A model generated the notes under the pieces. The model saw only the letters and a program-made list of their open reading frames with translations. It ran no database searches and was not told the origin of the DNA. From Polytrichum commune (Eukaryota > Streptophyta > Polytrichopsida > Polytrichales > Polytrichaceae), in assembly GCA_950295325.1 (NCBI GenBank), contig OX485804.1:20770001-20834000 (forward strand): a stretch of 64,000 nucleotides of DNA, written 5' to 3'. Numbering within the stretch: position 1 is the first letter of the stretch; each line of letters opens with the position of its first letter. Made by a program: the position numbers and the translations under genes. Positions 13,861 through 26,017 of the stretch are shown here, piece by piece.

Positions 13861-14093
13861 AATTCTATGAAGAAATGTTGTCATGGATGATTGGAATTTG
13901 GATGAGAAATCACTAAGTTGGTAAGCGACAATAATTGCAATACTATAAATCTATCTAATGCTCAAATGTTTTACAAGGAATGACAAATAATGTTGGGTTG
14001 ACGTTTAGTGTTGGTGACACTACATGGGCAGTTTACAATTAGTATTGAGCAAGGCAAATAGAATTGGTGACACTAAATACAATATTTAGTGTA
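13861..14093 (+). repeat. MITE family 1, copy B
   Basis: It shares 'gttgtcatggatgattgga', 'gacaaataatgttgggtt' and a right end 'cactaaatacaatatttagtg'. The left part is missing or diverged. Immediately to the right (14094-14215) is a fragment of MITE family 2, recognised by 'taatccggttacttatctc'. Confidence 0.65.
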
Positions 14094-14215
14094 GTAAGGT
14101 AATTGTGCCTAATCCGGTTACTTATCTCAATTGCACACTTATATTTGAGTGGTAATGGTCAAGTGTGGCTCCAAGAAGGGATATAAAAAAGACACGTGTT
14201 CAAAAGAGATTCCTC

Positions 14216-16490
14216 CAACTGTTTTATTTGAATTAAGGTATGGAGATGCCTAAATGGTAAGATATTCACTTATAACTGCCTAAAGGAGCAAGAAAATAGC
14301 CCAAAAGTATGACTAGAACAAATAATATGCTCATACATAACAAAGTATACTAGGTAAATAGCCCCCTCAAAGAAAACACTTGACACATGTATATACAAAT
14401 CTATATGACATAGTGAGGTACCCATGGTTTATATATGCCATTTACCATAGCACCATAGTCAGTTCGTGCAAACACAATTCCCTCAAAAAAAACCGTAAAA
14501 CACAGGAAATCATGAGCTCAGTCAAACAAATAAGTGAAAAATTATATTACTAAAAGATGAACACTTTTTAATCTTACCAAAAAAAGGTATTGCTGGACCT
14601 TACCGGAGAGAAACGAATTTCTTTTTCTTTAATCATAAGGTAGACGAAATTTCAAAATTACATATTTTTTTGCTAACGAATTTGTTTCGAGGCGCATGAA
14701 CCAGCTATGGTGCTACAGTAATCAAATACTACTACACAAAACATGATATTGAGTGTTTGATTATATTTAGTGTTGTTACCACCCTACCATGCTCAACACC
14801 AATTTTCAATTCTTTAACAATTGCCGCTACTTTTCCTACTGCCACCTCCCTTATTACATCCTTTTTATCATATCCTTACTGACACTAAATTAAAAACGTG
14901 TAACTTCCACATATCACCATTATAGTTGATATTTAGTATTTGATTTTACATTCAATATTACTTACTTTCACATGGTTATTGATATTTAGTGTATGCGTTC
15001 GTATTCAATGTATCAAACACTATACACTTCGTCGTCAAATATCTAAGAAGGGTTTGTTGCTATTCACTCCTCCACAAAGGGCTCTCAATGAAATATCGGC
15101 ATTAATTGTGTTGAGGATATCCGCGGCCCTCACCACATGGGCAAATATCCAAGAAAGGCTTGCACTTTCACTAGTTGAGCCAAGTTCGCTTTTGTATCTC
15201 ATGGATGGAAGTTGGGGGAATAATGCCGCCCAATTTGGAGGGTTACTTGTGCCCTTTCCATGATTGTAGACATGCACGATTTTGGGGTGCTTTCGCATGG
15301 GGTTGCTCAAAACAAGGGTAAGCTAGCTAGTGGAACTTCAACGCCCCCACTTTCCGTACAAAAAGCGGGGTGACGTTTTGTCGCATTCCGCCTCATTGTT
15401 TAATGGGAAGTGAATGTTAGCCACATCAATGAGTAGTATATGCGATATATATATATAGTGGTTAGCGCATTCATGTGGTTAGAAGAGCGCATTGCCCCCC
15501 CGCCCCCTCCCCTCCCCTCCCCTCGTCTTGTTTATTGAGGTCCACTTGGCGGAATTTTCAAGGGGCCCGGCTAGCATCGTATGGGAAAGATGCTAGTATG
15601 GCACACACTATATATGTATGTAAGCAATCTCATGTGGTTTAACATGCGCCGTGGTGATGTGGGCCTTGGCCAAGAGGAAACTTGAGCAACGACGTTTTGG
15701 GCCATGACGGCGCGAGTTTCGAAAAAGAGCCAAAAGGAAAGTGTGCTAACTTAACCCTTAAAGGACATATGCTTTCCCAATACCACACCCAACATATCTT
15801 TTAAAATTCATTTTAACCATGATTAACCAATTAATTTACATAGGCTCTATTCTAAAGAAGTATAGATCTTGCTAAGGTGCTCGATTTGGCATTCTAAAAA
15901 CCCCATTTGGTGTAATGGAGTAGAAGTTTTGAACAAGATTCTCCCAAAATAATACCAAGCCCGTGGGGCAACATTGTCCTTTAAGGGTTAACTCCCTCTT
16001 GAGTCTCTTGTGGGACTTTCACGAGCACTTTCAACGTAGAGGTCCTATAGAATATTCTATTGACAATGTGGTTCATGGTCGTTGAAGATTCCACATCCCG
16101 AGCAAGCAAGCCAATGAGGTAAGGCGCTAAGGCGGGAAAGATTAGCGATTGAGACCACAAATATTTTTTCTTAGTGCTCACAAAGCTATACTCTATCTTA
16201 ACCCCGCATTGGTTTTTGGAGCTCCAACGTTATCACTTGTGTGGGAGGAGATGGTACAACTTTGGAGAAACTCGAGTCAATTTAAGTGAATGTATTCGAT
16301 CAAGGAGCCCATGGGGCAATGGCCTCATGTGCTAATGGGTTATATGGTAGGTGTGTCCAGGGTTTTGAGACCATTGGGTTACGCTAAAATCAATCTGCAA
16401 GGTAGGACCACCTTTGTGAACGTGACATGACCTAGTAGATCCAAGACGAAAGTATTAGGTACAAAATTTGGTACATTGTACGTACAATAT
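14216..16490. other. Gene-free spacer
   Basis: No supportable coding region. The frame 14940-15263 has no recognisable domain. A C-rich run lies near 15488-15526 and a TA run near 15446-15460. Scattered 'atttagtgt' motifs near 14760-14970 hint at decayed family 1 ends. Confidence 0.4.
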
Positions 16491-16494
16491 GCAG

Positions 16495-17015
16495 ACACGG
16501 GTAGATCACTCTAAGGCATTTTTGTGCACCACGTGCGGCTGGGGGTTTTTTGTTTTGGGGCTATTTACCTTCAAGGGCTGAATTAAAGCCTCCCTATAAT
16601 TACTTAATTTTCAAAAATGGCCCATTTGTTTGCACCCTTCCATTACTTATATTGTCCAAGTCACTGCAATTTTTTGTACTCTATATTCCTTTTAACGACG
16701 GCGCGTTCCCTTTTCATCCATTTTTGGACAGACATAAATCCCAATTATCATCCATCCCCGTGAGTCCTAAACCCATTTACATACCATATTAAACATACCT
16801 TCTAGGATCCTTATCTTCAGCCCCTATATTAATTTTACAAAAAAATAATGGCCCACATTTTATGTCCATCTAACTTACTTATAATGGGATTGTCTACATT
16901 TAATGGCCCCTTCATTATTTGGAATTCCTTTATAATTTTTATTTCAAATGATTTTAATCCTCTCTATATTATGCCGCACGTCGTTTTTAAAATGCACTAA
17001 GTGATCTACCCGTGT
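16495..17015. mobile_element. TIR element of about 521 bp
   Basis: The ends are inverted repeats: 'acacgggtagatcact' on the left and 'gtgatctacccgtgt' on the right. The similarity continues inward with indels ('aaggcatttt' against 'aaaatgcact'). The flanking hexamer ATGCAG lies directly outside both ends and is a plausible target duplication. There is no transposase, so it is non-autonomous. The superfamily is uncertain because a 6-bp duplication is not diagnostic. Confidence 0.65.
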
Positions 17016-18440
17016 ATGCAGACCCGAAATGCACATATTTACAAAGATGAACTTCAATTCCAAAAAAATTAGTTATTCTAACGAAGCCTCCGAATCATGA
17101 TTGGCAAAAATGCAAGTTTGGAGCTATGTTCGGGGAAAACCGACGGCTAGTTCATTATCAGCCGATGGATTTTCCCTCATGGCCGGTCCAAATTTCCAAC
17201 CATCAGATGGCAATCCGACTGTAATTTCAATCCTCCGGCAATTAGCGGATGGACCAAAAAATGTCCCGGAAATGTAGCCGATTCTTATTGTGAGTTATTG
17301 GATTTCAGCCGGAAGCATTCAAAGCGCTATTTGTCTGGGGCATCTGATGATGCATTGAGGAAGTACCCTAAACCTTGAACTTTTTGAATTATGCAACCTT
17401 TCCATGATCAAATCCAATTGCTTCTATGAAGAATTGGGGGACCCTTGGCCTTCAAGCGGTGAAGGCATTGCTAGGTTCAGTTCCTGCCAAGGATATTAAC
17501 TCTTCAAATTTAAAGTTTTGAACATGCCTTTTCTTTTCACTTATTCAAGATTTTGTACTAAGAAATGATTTCTAATAACTTTTCATACATTTTTTAAACA
17601 ATTAGTGCCGATATGAATTCCATTTAATCGGATATTGGCCAATGAAAATATGAAAATATAGGCAATTGGTCGATTGATGTTACAAAAGACCGGCTCTTGC
17701 CAATGTAAATTGGAAAAAATCCAACCCTTTGTAGCAACTACCGGCAATTAGCCACTAAGGCTTCAAAAACTTCCCGAACTCTGGTTTGGAGTCTCGATTT
17801 TGGTGCATCGATAGTTGAGCTTTGAAGCTCTTGACAATTGTACTTTTTGAATTCAAGGTTCTCATATATCATCCAATTAATGGTCAATGAGCCTTGGTGC
17901 TTGGTAGATTCTCACAGTGTACATAAGCTTCATTTTGACCCATGATGCCTTCATACTAGACTTCACAATGTAAAGGTTTGGTATATGGTCCCATCAATGT
18001 CCGGGTCCAAGGCTTTTGGGCATAATCGGTCGACGAGATCCTAGTGTTTCCAAGTCCAACCGGTAACATGTTGACATCTTTCGGTTTTCTTTATTAATTT
18101 ATGAAACATTCCCTAAATTCCTCTAAAATTGTCGCTAAATTTCTTGAACTCTTGAACTTCACCCGGTTATCCCAGGGTGCTAACAACTGGGATATAGCAG
18201 GGGGGGGGGTGTCCTCGGATAATAAAATCATTTGAGAGTTGATAATGGCTCTATAATAATGTATTATAGAGGTCTTATAGAAGACTTCAAAATAGGAACC
18301 AAATTGAAAATATTATAATGCTCATATAATCTACTATAATACCAAATTTTTATTATTATAAGATCTTCTTATAATTACAAATAAGACGAGAAAAATTGCA
18401 AAGTTTGGACTAAAACCCCCATAATATAAATACACAACTT
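17016..18440. other. Spacer with a CCGGTT-rich repeat near 17995-18190
   Basis: No gene seen. The 3' part carries repeat family 5 ('gagatcctagtgtttccaag', 'aaccggtaacatgttgacat', 'aattcctctaaaatt'), which recurs at 25320-25560, 25575-25800, 43376-43495 and around the hAT insertion at 43044. A G9 run lies near 18200-18209. Confidence 0.5.
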
Positions 18441-18623
18441 TGTTGTGCGGAATGCAAAGCTACAAGAAGTTGAAGATGTGTGTCATATTAATAATGATAT
18501 GTGTACAAGAGAGAAGCCTTCTTATGAAGGAGAGAGACACCGTTTGGTATAACTAATAGGTGTGACTGTTCGAACACCGAACGGTGTGAGTCTAAGACTC
18601 TAAGCTAACTGATTGGTCTAACA
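18441..18623 (-). repeat. Copia 3' LTR
   Basis: Read on the minus strand it begins TGTTAGACC and ends CACAACA, the usual TG...CA form. It matches the other LTR essentially base for base. It is short for a copia LTR but within range. Confidence 0.92.
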
Positions 18624-18634
18624 CGCCCCCTTCA
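18624..18634 (-). other. Polypurine tract
   Basis: The minus-strand sequence GAAGGGGGCG directly precedes the 3' LTR, the expected site of plus-strand priming. Confidence 0.75.
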
Positions 18635-18747
18635 GCTGCATAGCTGAAACAATGTAATTCCTAACTTAACTTAAGTTGTAAACATCGCCTCCTCTTCCCG
18701 TGAAGTTGCTGAAGAAGAAGTAATATGTGGTTGGTCGCCCCCTTTCT

Positions 18748-21700
18748 TCACAGCGAAGGAAGCGGCTTGGTAAGAGCTTGAATGCAGGTCTGATGTTTAT
18801 CTTTTGGAAGAGACTTGGTCAAGATGTCGGCCCACATAGTGGAAGTTGAAGTAAATTGTAGTTTCAAAATCTTGGCCTGAACTTTCTCACGGAGAAAATA
18901 GAATCGCAGGTCAATATGTTTAGATCGATCGTGATACTTTGGATTCGCACTTAAGGTAATACATGATTGATTGTCACAGTAAATGATGCCGGGGAAAGTC
19001 AGAGAGTAACCAAGTTCTTGTAGAAGAGCTTGCAACCAAAGTAGTTCTTTGGTGGCAGTGGCGGCGGCAATATATTCAGCTTCCGTGGACGAGAGAGCGA
19101 CGATAGTTTGCTTGCGGCTTTGCCAGGATAGAAGACATGATGAGTCAAGTTGAAAAATATAACCCGAAGTAGACCGACGGGTGTCAATATCACCTGCCCA
19201 ATCAGCGTCACTCCAACCAGTTAACTAGTGGAGAGAAGTGGGAGCTGAAAGAGAACTAGAATAGACAAGTCCTTGTTTCGAAGTTCCACGTAGATAGCGA
19301 AATATGCGTTTGACTCCAAGCCAATGAGCTGGAGTTGGGTCCTGCATGAATTGAGCAAGATGATTGACGGAGAAAGCTAGATCCCAACGTGTGCACGTAA
19401 CAAGATATTGAAGACTCCCGATAGCTTGTTTGTACGGGACCTTGTCCATTAGGTGTTGTTCGGAAGATGGAGGATTATCAGGTTGGTGGCGTGAGTATCG
19501 AATACCAGCTTCGAGAGGTGTTGCAACTGAATGAGAAGTGGCCATATTAAATTTAGTTAAGAGATCATTGATGTATTTTTCTTGTGACAATAATAATGTC
19601 TTATGAAAACGATCCCGTTGGATTTGGATGCCAAGAATATAGCCAATCTCGTTGTTATCTGTCATGGAAAAACGTTGATTGAATATGGCTTTTGTAACAG
19701 TTAAAAACTGAAAGTTGTCGGAGATGAGAACTAGATCATCGATATAAAGACCCAAGAGTAGAATGGAATTGTGTGATCGCTTAATGTAAACGTTTGGATC
19801 TGAGGTACATTTAAGAAAGCCCTGACTTAATAAGAATGTGTCAAAAGTCTCGTACCAGACGCGGGATGCCTGTTTGAGACCATAGAGGGATTTTAAGAGG
19901 CGGCATACTTGATGTGCAGTGCCAGGTTTGATATAACCCTCAGGTTGCGTTATGTAAATTTCCTCATGTAAGGTTCCGTTTAAAAAGGTTGTGATCACAT
20001 CCATTTGATGGATGTGATAGTTGTAAATAGTGGCCAAGGCTAAAAGAAGTCGCAATGATGTCATTCGAATAACAGGAGAAAAAGTTTCAGTAAAATCAAT
20101 TCCTTCTTGTTGAGAGAAACCACGAGCGACAAATCTTGCCTTAAAACGCGATAAAGAACCATCAGAGTTGTATTTTCGTCGAAAAATCCATTTGGTGCTG
20201 ATGATAGATCGATTTGGCGGCGGATCAACAAGATCCCAAGTGCGATTGTTAATGAGAGAATTATATTCCTTGTCCATAGCGTCTTTCCAATCTTGAGAGT
20301 GAGCACTGGAAAGTGCTTCATGGACGGTGAGAGGTTCAGCGAGCTCAGCTAAGAAGCCAAAGCTGTAGAGGTTAGTGTCATGAAATCGCGGAGTATATCG
20401 TTGTCCTTTAGTGGAACGTGTGGATCTCCGAAGGTGAGGAGGAGAACTAGATTGGGCTTGACGGAGATGAGAACGCTGATGTGCAGAAGGTGGAGGTAAA
20501 GTGATTGGATCTTCAGCATCAGGAGGGGGTGGGGTCTTGGGTGGGTCCTGGTTTGGTGGTTCCGGTGGAGTATGGGTAGAGTTGTCCGTTTTGAAGTTTG
20601 ATGGCTGATTCAATGGCAGTGAGTGGGTAGGTCCTGGTTGATGAGAAGAGGACTCAGGTTCAGGGAAATAAAATTCACCAGGATCAAGAGGGGGTGAATG
20701 AAGTTTTCCAGTTGAAGAAGTTGAAGAAGAACTGCCATCAGATAATAACGTATTTTCTGAAAAAATAACATCACGATTTGTAAAAGCAAGTCGGGATTCT
20801 GGATTATACAAGCGATAGCCCTTTGTACTTGATGAATAGCCGATAAAAATACATTTCATGGCCTTGGAGTCTAATTTCTTGCGGCGTTCTTTTACAATGT
20901 GAGAGTAAGCCAGACAACCAAAAATTCGCAAATCAGTAAGATCAGGTCGTAACCCTGTCCAAAGTTCGTATGGGGTTATGTTGTTTAAAGAGGTAGTATA
21001 AGAACGATTTTGCAAATAGCAGGCAGTGGCCACAGCTTCGGCCCAGAAATGTTTGCTCAGATGAGCAACTTGAAGCATACTTCGTGCAGCTTCAATCAGG
21101 GTACGGTTCTTCCGTTCGGCAACCCCATTTTGAGCAGGATGGTATGGATTGGTAAGGTGATGTTGAATTCCATGATCTTGAAAAAAATTTGTAAAATTGT
21201 TGGATGTATATTCGCCACCGTTATCCGAGTGGAGAATAAGTATTTTGTGTTTGTCATGGTGATTTTCTACTAATGTCTTATAAGTTTGGAAATAAGACAA
21301 AGTAGAAGATTTCTTCTTTAAGAAATATACATGGGTAAAACGAGAGTAATCATCAATGAATGAGAGGAAATAAAGAGCACCACCTAATGAAGGTGTACTC
21401 ATAGGGCCACACAAATCTGTGTGGATTAAAGCCAATGGGACAAGGGCTCTTGTAGAAGGAGATGTTGGGTAAGAACTTTGGGTTTGTTTACCAAACACAC
21501 AACCCTCACATAGAGAGAGAGTGTTTTTTAATGTAGGAAGTCCATTAACCATGTTGTGTTTTTGCATAAGGTTAATGGAACGTACATTAAGGTGACCTAA
21601 GCGGTAGTGCCACTTAAGTGTTTCTGAGGCAGATTTAGGCAAAGTTGTAGAGATATAGTTGGATTCTGATGGGAGAATACCAATGCCAAAAGAGAATAGA

Positions 21701-21903
21701 TTACCTTCTTTTGGAATTCGAAATATCATTTGTTTAGTTGAGTCTGGTGACTTGGTTTTAATGAGACATTGAGTCTGAGTAAATGTAATGATTGTGTTGC
21801 TTGTGGTCGTAATTTGACTTACAGACAATAAGTTCTTGGCAAGGCCAGGGACATGTAACACATCAGGAATCAATAAACATTCTGCAGTGGGTACTTTTAA
21901 CAT
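18748..21903 (-). pseudogene. Copia pol: integrase, reverse transcriptase, RNase H (one stop)
   Basis: The main open stretch (19225-21903, 892 codons) holds the GAG-pre-integrase zinc motif ('HYRLGHLN' through 'CEGCVFGK'). It continues with the integrase core ('HTDLCGPM', 'HSDNGGEY', 'AERKNRTLIEAA') and reverse transcriptase with 'YIDDLVL' at the catalytic site. A TAG at 19225-19227 interrupts it. Past the stop the same frame continues through RNase H ('DADWAGD', 'SSTEAEY', 'DNQSCI') to a TGA at 18748-18750. The pol frame differs from that of gag, so there is also a frame break near 21950. Apart from these two lesions, catalytic motifs are intact. Confidence 0.9.
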
Positions 21904-21950
21904 GATAGAACCATAGCCAAGAGCATTATGCGAGCGATTATCGCCGAGAA

Positions 21951-22994
21951 TTATCTTTCTTGAAAGAGTTCCTTTTGAGGAGACATATGTTGGCTAGCAC
22001 CCGAATCTAGATACCATGACGAGGAAGGGCCAGAATTATCACATATTGTCGAAAAAAGATAATATGGTGTGTCAGTAGTAAGGATACGACTAGTTTGAGT
22101 AATAAGAGCATTATTAGCTTGGTTGTGCTCATTCTTAGCTTGGTCGCACTTTTTCTTACGACACTCGGGAGATTTATGCCCTGGGATCCCACAATAATGA
22201 CAAACAATAGTCCTTCGAGTAGATGAGTTAGTATGTTGATCAGTTGGTTTTTGTCTAGACCAATTCTTTTCATTGTTCCGAAATTGTGAGCGGTAGCTTT
22301 GCTTGTTGTTCTTAGGAAATTGTCTAGAGAAATTGAACTGATTTGGAGATGGCTTGATGAATTTTCCCTTGACGTAGAAAGCACTGGATTTTGATGTCTC
22401 AGGCTTAGAAATATTGATGGAATTTTGTTGGAGTATATTGGATAGTAGAGTCGAAAATGTCAGATTGGCAATACCACCTTGCGTGGTTATAAATGCACTC
22501 CAAGAATCCGGTAAAGCAGCGAGTAGCAAATTAACTTGTTGGTCTTCTGTGAAAACACATCCGGCAATTGCAGCTTCGTTAAGAAGCGACTGCCATGTTT
22601 CCAAGAAGGACATAATGTCGTCAGAATCTGACATAGTCAAGCGGCAGAGTTGCTTATGCAAATTTACCTGCGACGCTTTGTTAGATTTCTCGTAGATTTG
22701 TTTCAAACGATCCCAAACCTGCTTAGAGGTTGTGAGAGAACGTAAAGAAAGGAGCTGCTTCTCATTACAATGGAGCAAAAGCTCTGATCGAGCCTTGACA
22801 TCACGTAATCTCCAGGCTGCCAAGCCTACTATGTCACTTGTAGCAGGGGCTACATCGCTACCATCCACAACGCCCCATATTTCAGAGCGAATCAATAATA
22901 ACTCAAGTTTCATACTCCAAGTCGCATAATTGTCTGCGCTTAGGATTGGAATTACGTAAGCTCGGTTTGCTGAAGTTAATCCAACATTGGCCAT
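21951..22994 (-). CDS. Copia gag with start of protease
   Basis: This 347-aa nucleocapsid precursor starts MANVGLTSANRA and carries the UBN2-type gag region ('LSADNYATWSMKLE' near residue 19; 'LYKQLC'-like 'LHKQLCRLTMSD' mid-protein). A CCHC zinc knuckle follows (CHYCGIPGHKSPEC). Near the end is the protease signature 'WYLDSGASQHM'. It then stops after 'ELFQER' at 21951, where the pol frame would be expected to continue. Either a one-base indel ended the frame or the element uses frameshifting. Intact copia elements normally have one continuous gag-pol frame, so damage is the simpler reading. Confidence 0.88.
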   Translation of the reverse strand: MANVGLTSANRAYVIPILSADNYATWSMKLELLLIRSEIWGVVDGSDVAPATSDIVGLAAWRLRDVKARSELLLHCNEKQLLSLRSLTTSKQVWDRLKQIYEKSNKASQVNLHKQLCRLTMSDSDDIMSFLETWQSLLNEAAIAGCVFTEDQQVNLLLAALPDSWSAFITTQGGIANLTFSTLLSNILQQNSINISKPETSKSSAFYVKGKFIKPSPNQFNFSRQFPKNNKQSYRSQFRNNEKNWSRQKPTDQHTNSSTRRTIVCHYCGIPGHKSPECRKKKCDQAKNEHNQANNALITQTSRILTTDTPYYLFSTICDNSGPSSSWYLDSGASQHMSPQKELFQER

Positions 22995-23048
22995 TCTGCT
23001 ATTGCTTAAATTTATACTTCCTAAGGAGTGAATGGGAAGTATTGAAGT

Positions 23049-23444
23049 TTAAAGTTCTTGGTGTAGATGAGAAGGTACAATGTCATCGGAATCGTTCTCG
23101 AAGAATTGTGGATTTCTCTCATCAAATTGACCGGTTCGATTAAGTAAATTGATGTAGCTTACAAAGCTTTCAGGTGCGTTGTTGATTCCGTATGAAATCA
23201 TTTCGAAATGTGGATTCGAAGGGAGTTCAACGTCTTCACTTGCTAGTTCCTCTGCAAATTGTAAGAATCCGTCTTGGATGTCATGTTGTTGTTGAAAGAA
23301 TCCATCTTGGATATGATGTTGTTGAAAGAATCCTTCTTGGATTTGATGTTGATTTTCATTTTCAACTCTTTCTTCCTCTCGGACTAGTGTGTTGAAAGCA
23401 TTTTCGTTGGAACACTCTTGTGGAGGATTTGGAGCGACACACAT
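23049..23444 (-). CDS. Leader ORF of the copia element, unknown function
   Basis: A 131-aa open frame sits between the primer binding site and gag, on the same strand as both. It holds an internal near-repeat 'HxIQDGFFQQ' seen three times and is Gln-, Glu- and Asn-rich. I recognise no domain. Most copia elements have no ORF here. It could be an element-specific accessory gene, a captured host fragment, or an untranslated leader that happens to be open. Confidence 0.45.
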   Translation of the reverse strand: MCVAPNPPQECSNENAFNTLVREEERVENENQHQIQEGFFQQHHIQDGFFQQQHDIQDGFLQFAEELASEDVELPSNPHFEMISYGINNAPESFVSYINLLNRTGQFDERNPQFFENDSDDIVPSHLHQEL

Positions 23445-23464
23445 GGTGAAGTTTTAAGTTTTCT

Positions 23465-23476
23465 GCTCTGATACCA
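23465..23476 (-). other. Primer binding site (initiator Met tRNA)
   Basis: The minus-strand sequence TGGTATCAGAGC begins immediately inside the 5' LTR. It is the standard plant copia primer site, complementary to the 3' end of tRNA-iMet. Confidence 0.92.
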
Positions 23477-23657
23477 TGTTGTGCGGAATGCAAAGCTACA
23501 AGAAGTTGAAGATGTGTGTCATATTAATAATGATATGTGTACAAGAGAGAAGCCTTCTTATGAAGGAGAGAGACACCGTTTGGTATAACTAATAGGTGTG
23601 ACTGTTCGAACACCGAACGGTGTGAGTCTAAGACTCTAAGCTAACTGATTGGTCTAA
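23477..23657 (-). repeat. Copia 5' LTR
   Basis: It matches the LTR at 18441-18623. Its outer end stops at 'ggtctaa' and lacks the last two bases found in the partner, so the terminus was lost or altered on this side. Confidence 0.9.
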
Positions 23658-24293
23658 ATTAAGACCATTATATATATATATATAATCTACAAAATTTTTA
23701 TTTACATAAATTTTGATATCATTGGAATCATCTTGAATTTCTCTTTATCAACATACAACAATTGGTAACTTCATAACCATATTGATACCGTCATAAATGA
23801 TATACATACTGAAACTTCTATGTTATAATGCCAACTATTGCCACATAATGCAAGCCATTTTTCTATTAACCCAAAGTAGAAAATTACATAATGATAGCAT
23901 GTGAAAAAAAAAAGAGAATCGAAAGTAATACCCCCCTATAAAAGAGTGGTTGTTCGCACCTATATCCTTAACATTTTAACACACTGCCCCCCCTGAGCCC
24001 GGCCTGGGGCCGGTTATTTCCTCAAACCCAACTGGTTCATCTATAACTAATAATTGGTTCTCCCCCGTGCGTTGTGTGCCGTTACTTGTGATGGGCATGT
24101 GATTGGGCCGTGCTTGAGAATTATTCTATTGTCACATGCGGGGGGGGGGGGGGGGGCATGTGTAAGTGCATGGCCAGCTAATTGAATCCTAGATTCGGCC
24201 TCATGCATAAATGGAATATAGATTGATGCATAACTTCGGTTTCCGTGTCCCACATTCAAGAGTCGACTAGACTTGGACATTAACATGAAGGGA

Positions 24294-24669
24294 ATTTGCT
24301 ATTTAGTGTCATATGGTATTTTATGTCGTTATGGTAACTTTTCGGATGACACTTCTTATGCATACACGGACAAGTATTGTCATGGATGATGGATGAGTTC
24401 ATCCGTTGGCCAAAAACCCTACCTTCTCTTGTTGGCAACTTGTGATGAAACATTGTCATGGATGATTGAAATTTGGGTGAAAAAGTCTCACTTGGTTGGT
24501 GACAGTAATTAATTGCAACGTTGTAAATCTATAATTTGTCCCAAAGTTTCGAAGGAATGACAAATAATGTCGGGGTAACATTTAGTGTTGGCGACACTAC
24601 ACCGTGGTTTACAATTAGCATTGAGGAAGACGATTAGAATCGGTGACACTAAATAGCATATTTAGTGTA
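24294..24669 (+). repeat. MITE family 1, copy C
   Basis: A near full-length copy. The left end 'tatttagtgtcatatggtat' is followed by 'gatgacacttcttatgcat', the 'attgtcatggatgatgga' block and the right end 'cactaaatagcatatttagtg'. Just left of it lie a G18-like run (24138-24156) and a fragment of repeat family 5 (23990-24080). Confidence 0.75.
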
Positions 24670-25319
24670 CCTAGCTATAAGGTTCAATACACTATGCCTG
24701 TTGTCAATGATGTTGTTTGTATGTGAGTTACTTTGAGGGATTGTTTACATCATGGACCATGAAGTTGTCCCTTGCTCCTCTAGTATATGTGATTGGCCGT
24801 TGAACTCGTCTCGGGACCACTTCAGTTTACATCAAGGAAAAAAAAAATGTAAGAGTACCCATGGAACTTGAGGCCTACATTATCCATTGTCATGGTCCAA
24901 CGGGTTCTGTAGTGGGAGTGGTGAAAGAGGTTCTCTTGTGGCAAATGGCAGGGTACCATGACATAGAAACACCATTTTAATACATAAATATATTAAAAAA
25001 TTATATATTTTGGCCAAACATTTTTCATAGTTACGAGGAAAGAAGGGAGGAAGAAGGAGGGAAGGTCAAACACAACGAAAATTTCCAAAACTGCCCTTTG
25101 TGGACATGTTTTTATTAAAAATCAACACATGCACTTTTGGTGCATGGTCACTAGTCTTGGTCCACGTTTGGTTTACATCTAGTCGGGAGCCCAAAGGCCT
25201 TGAGGATGCATTTGTTTAGAAATCGGACCATGAAAGTGTGTACCACAACGTGTGACCATGGAAAAATGTCCTTTGACATGGGACAACTTCATGGTCCATG
25301 ATGTAAACAACCATGGAGC

Positions 25320-25800
25320 AGTGCCCAGGAAGTTTTTGGGCATAATATATAGTTGGTCAAGATCCTAGTGATTCTAAATCTAACCGGTTACATGTTGACA
25401 TCATCCTATTTTGCTTTCATTCATTTCAAATACATTCTTCTATAAATTCCTCTAAAACGATCGGTCAATTTCCTGCAGTCTTGAACTACCACTGGTCATT
25501 TCTCGAACTCAACCGGTTCATCTGCAACTAACCACCGGTTCTTCCCCGACATAGCTAGCCCCCGAGTCCTTCTCCAGTGATCGGGGAGATTTTCGGGCAT
25601 GAACGGTTGAGATCCTAGTGTTTGAAAGTCCCACCGGTTACATGTTGACATCCTCCGGTTTTCCTTTATTAAATCGGGGTATATTCCATATATTCCTCTA
25701 AAATGATCGGTAATTTTCCTGTGGTCTTGAACTTCAACCGGTTATTTCTCAAACTCAACCGGTTCATTTGTAACTCACTGCCGGTTCTCCCTGACCATTG
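25320..25800 (+). repeat. Two tandem copies of CCGGTT-rich repeat family 5
   Basis: Copies at about 25320-25560 and 25575-25800 share 'gagatcctagtg', 'accggttacatgttgacatc', 'attcctctaaaa' and 'tcaaccggttcat'. The second copy includes 'tattccatatattcctctaaaatgat' in two parts, the uninterrupted version of the site occupied by the hAT element at 43044-44152. No coding capacity. To the right is a CATA/TATA/GTGT microsatellite (25954-26019). Confidence 0.65.
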
Positions 25801-25954
25801 CTCCTTCTCCCTAGCTTAGCTTAATGCTCCCTTCTCTGCTGCATCAGACGTTTGCCTGTGAGGCGGTGGATCAACCATGGCCACATGCAGTGGCGTCCCT
25901 CTCAGCACCGGCAATCTCAATGGCCAGCCACAGCATTGCTCACAAGCAAGCATA

Positions 25955-26017
<63 letters not shown>

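Larger units (their letters stand above)
18441..23657 (-). mobile_element. Ty1/copia LTR retrotransposon, recent but disrupted
   Basis: This is a full-length minus-strand element: a 5' LTR at 23477-23657, primer site, leader ORF, gag, pol, polypurine tract and a 3' LTR at 18441-18623. The two LTRs look identical across about 181 bp, which implies a recent insertion. The right LTR lacks the terminal CA-equivalent seen on the left copy, and I could not read a matching 5-bp target duplication. The order protease, integrase, reverse transcriptase, RNase H identifies copia. Two lesions break the polyprotein: a frame change near 21950 and an in-frame TAG at 19225-19227. The element is probably not autonomous unless these are recoded. 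Confidence 0.93.
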
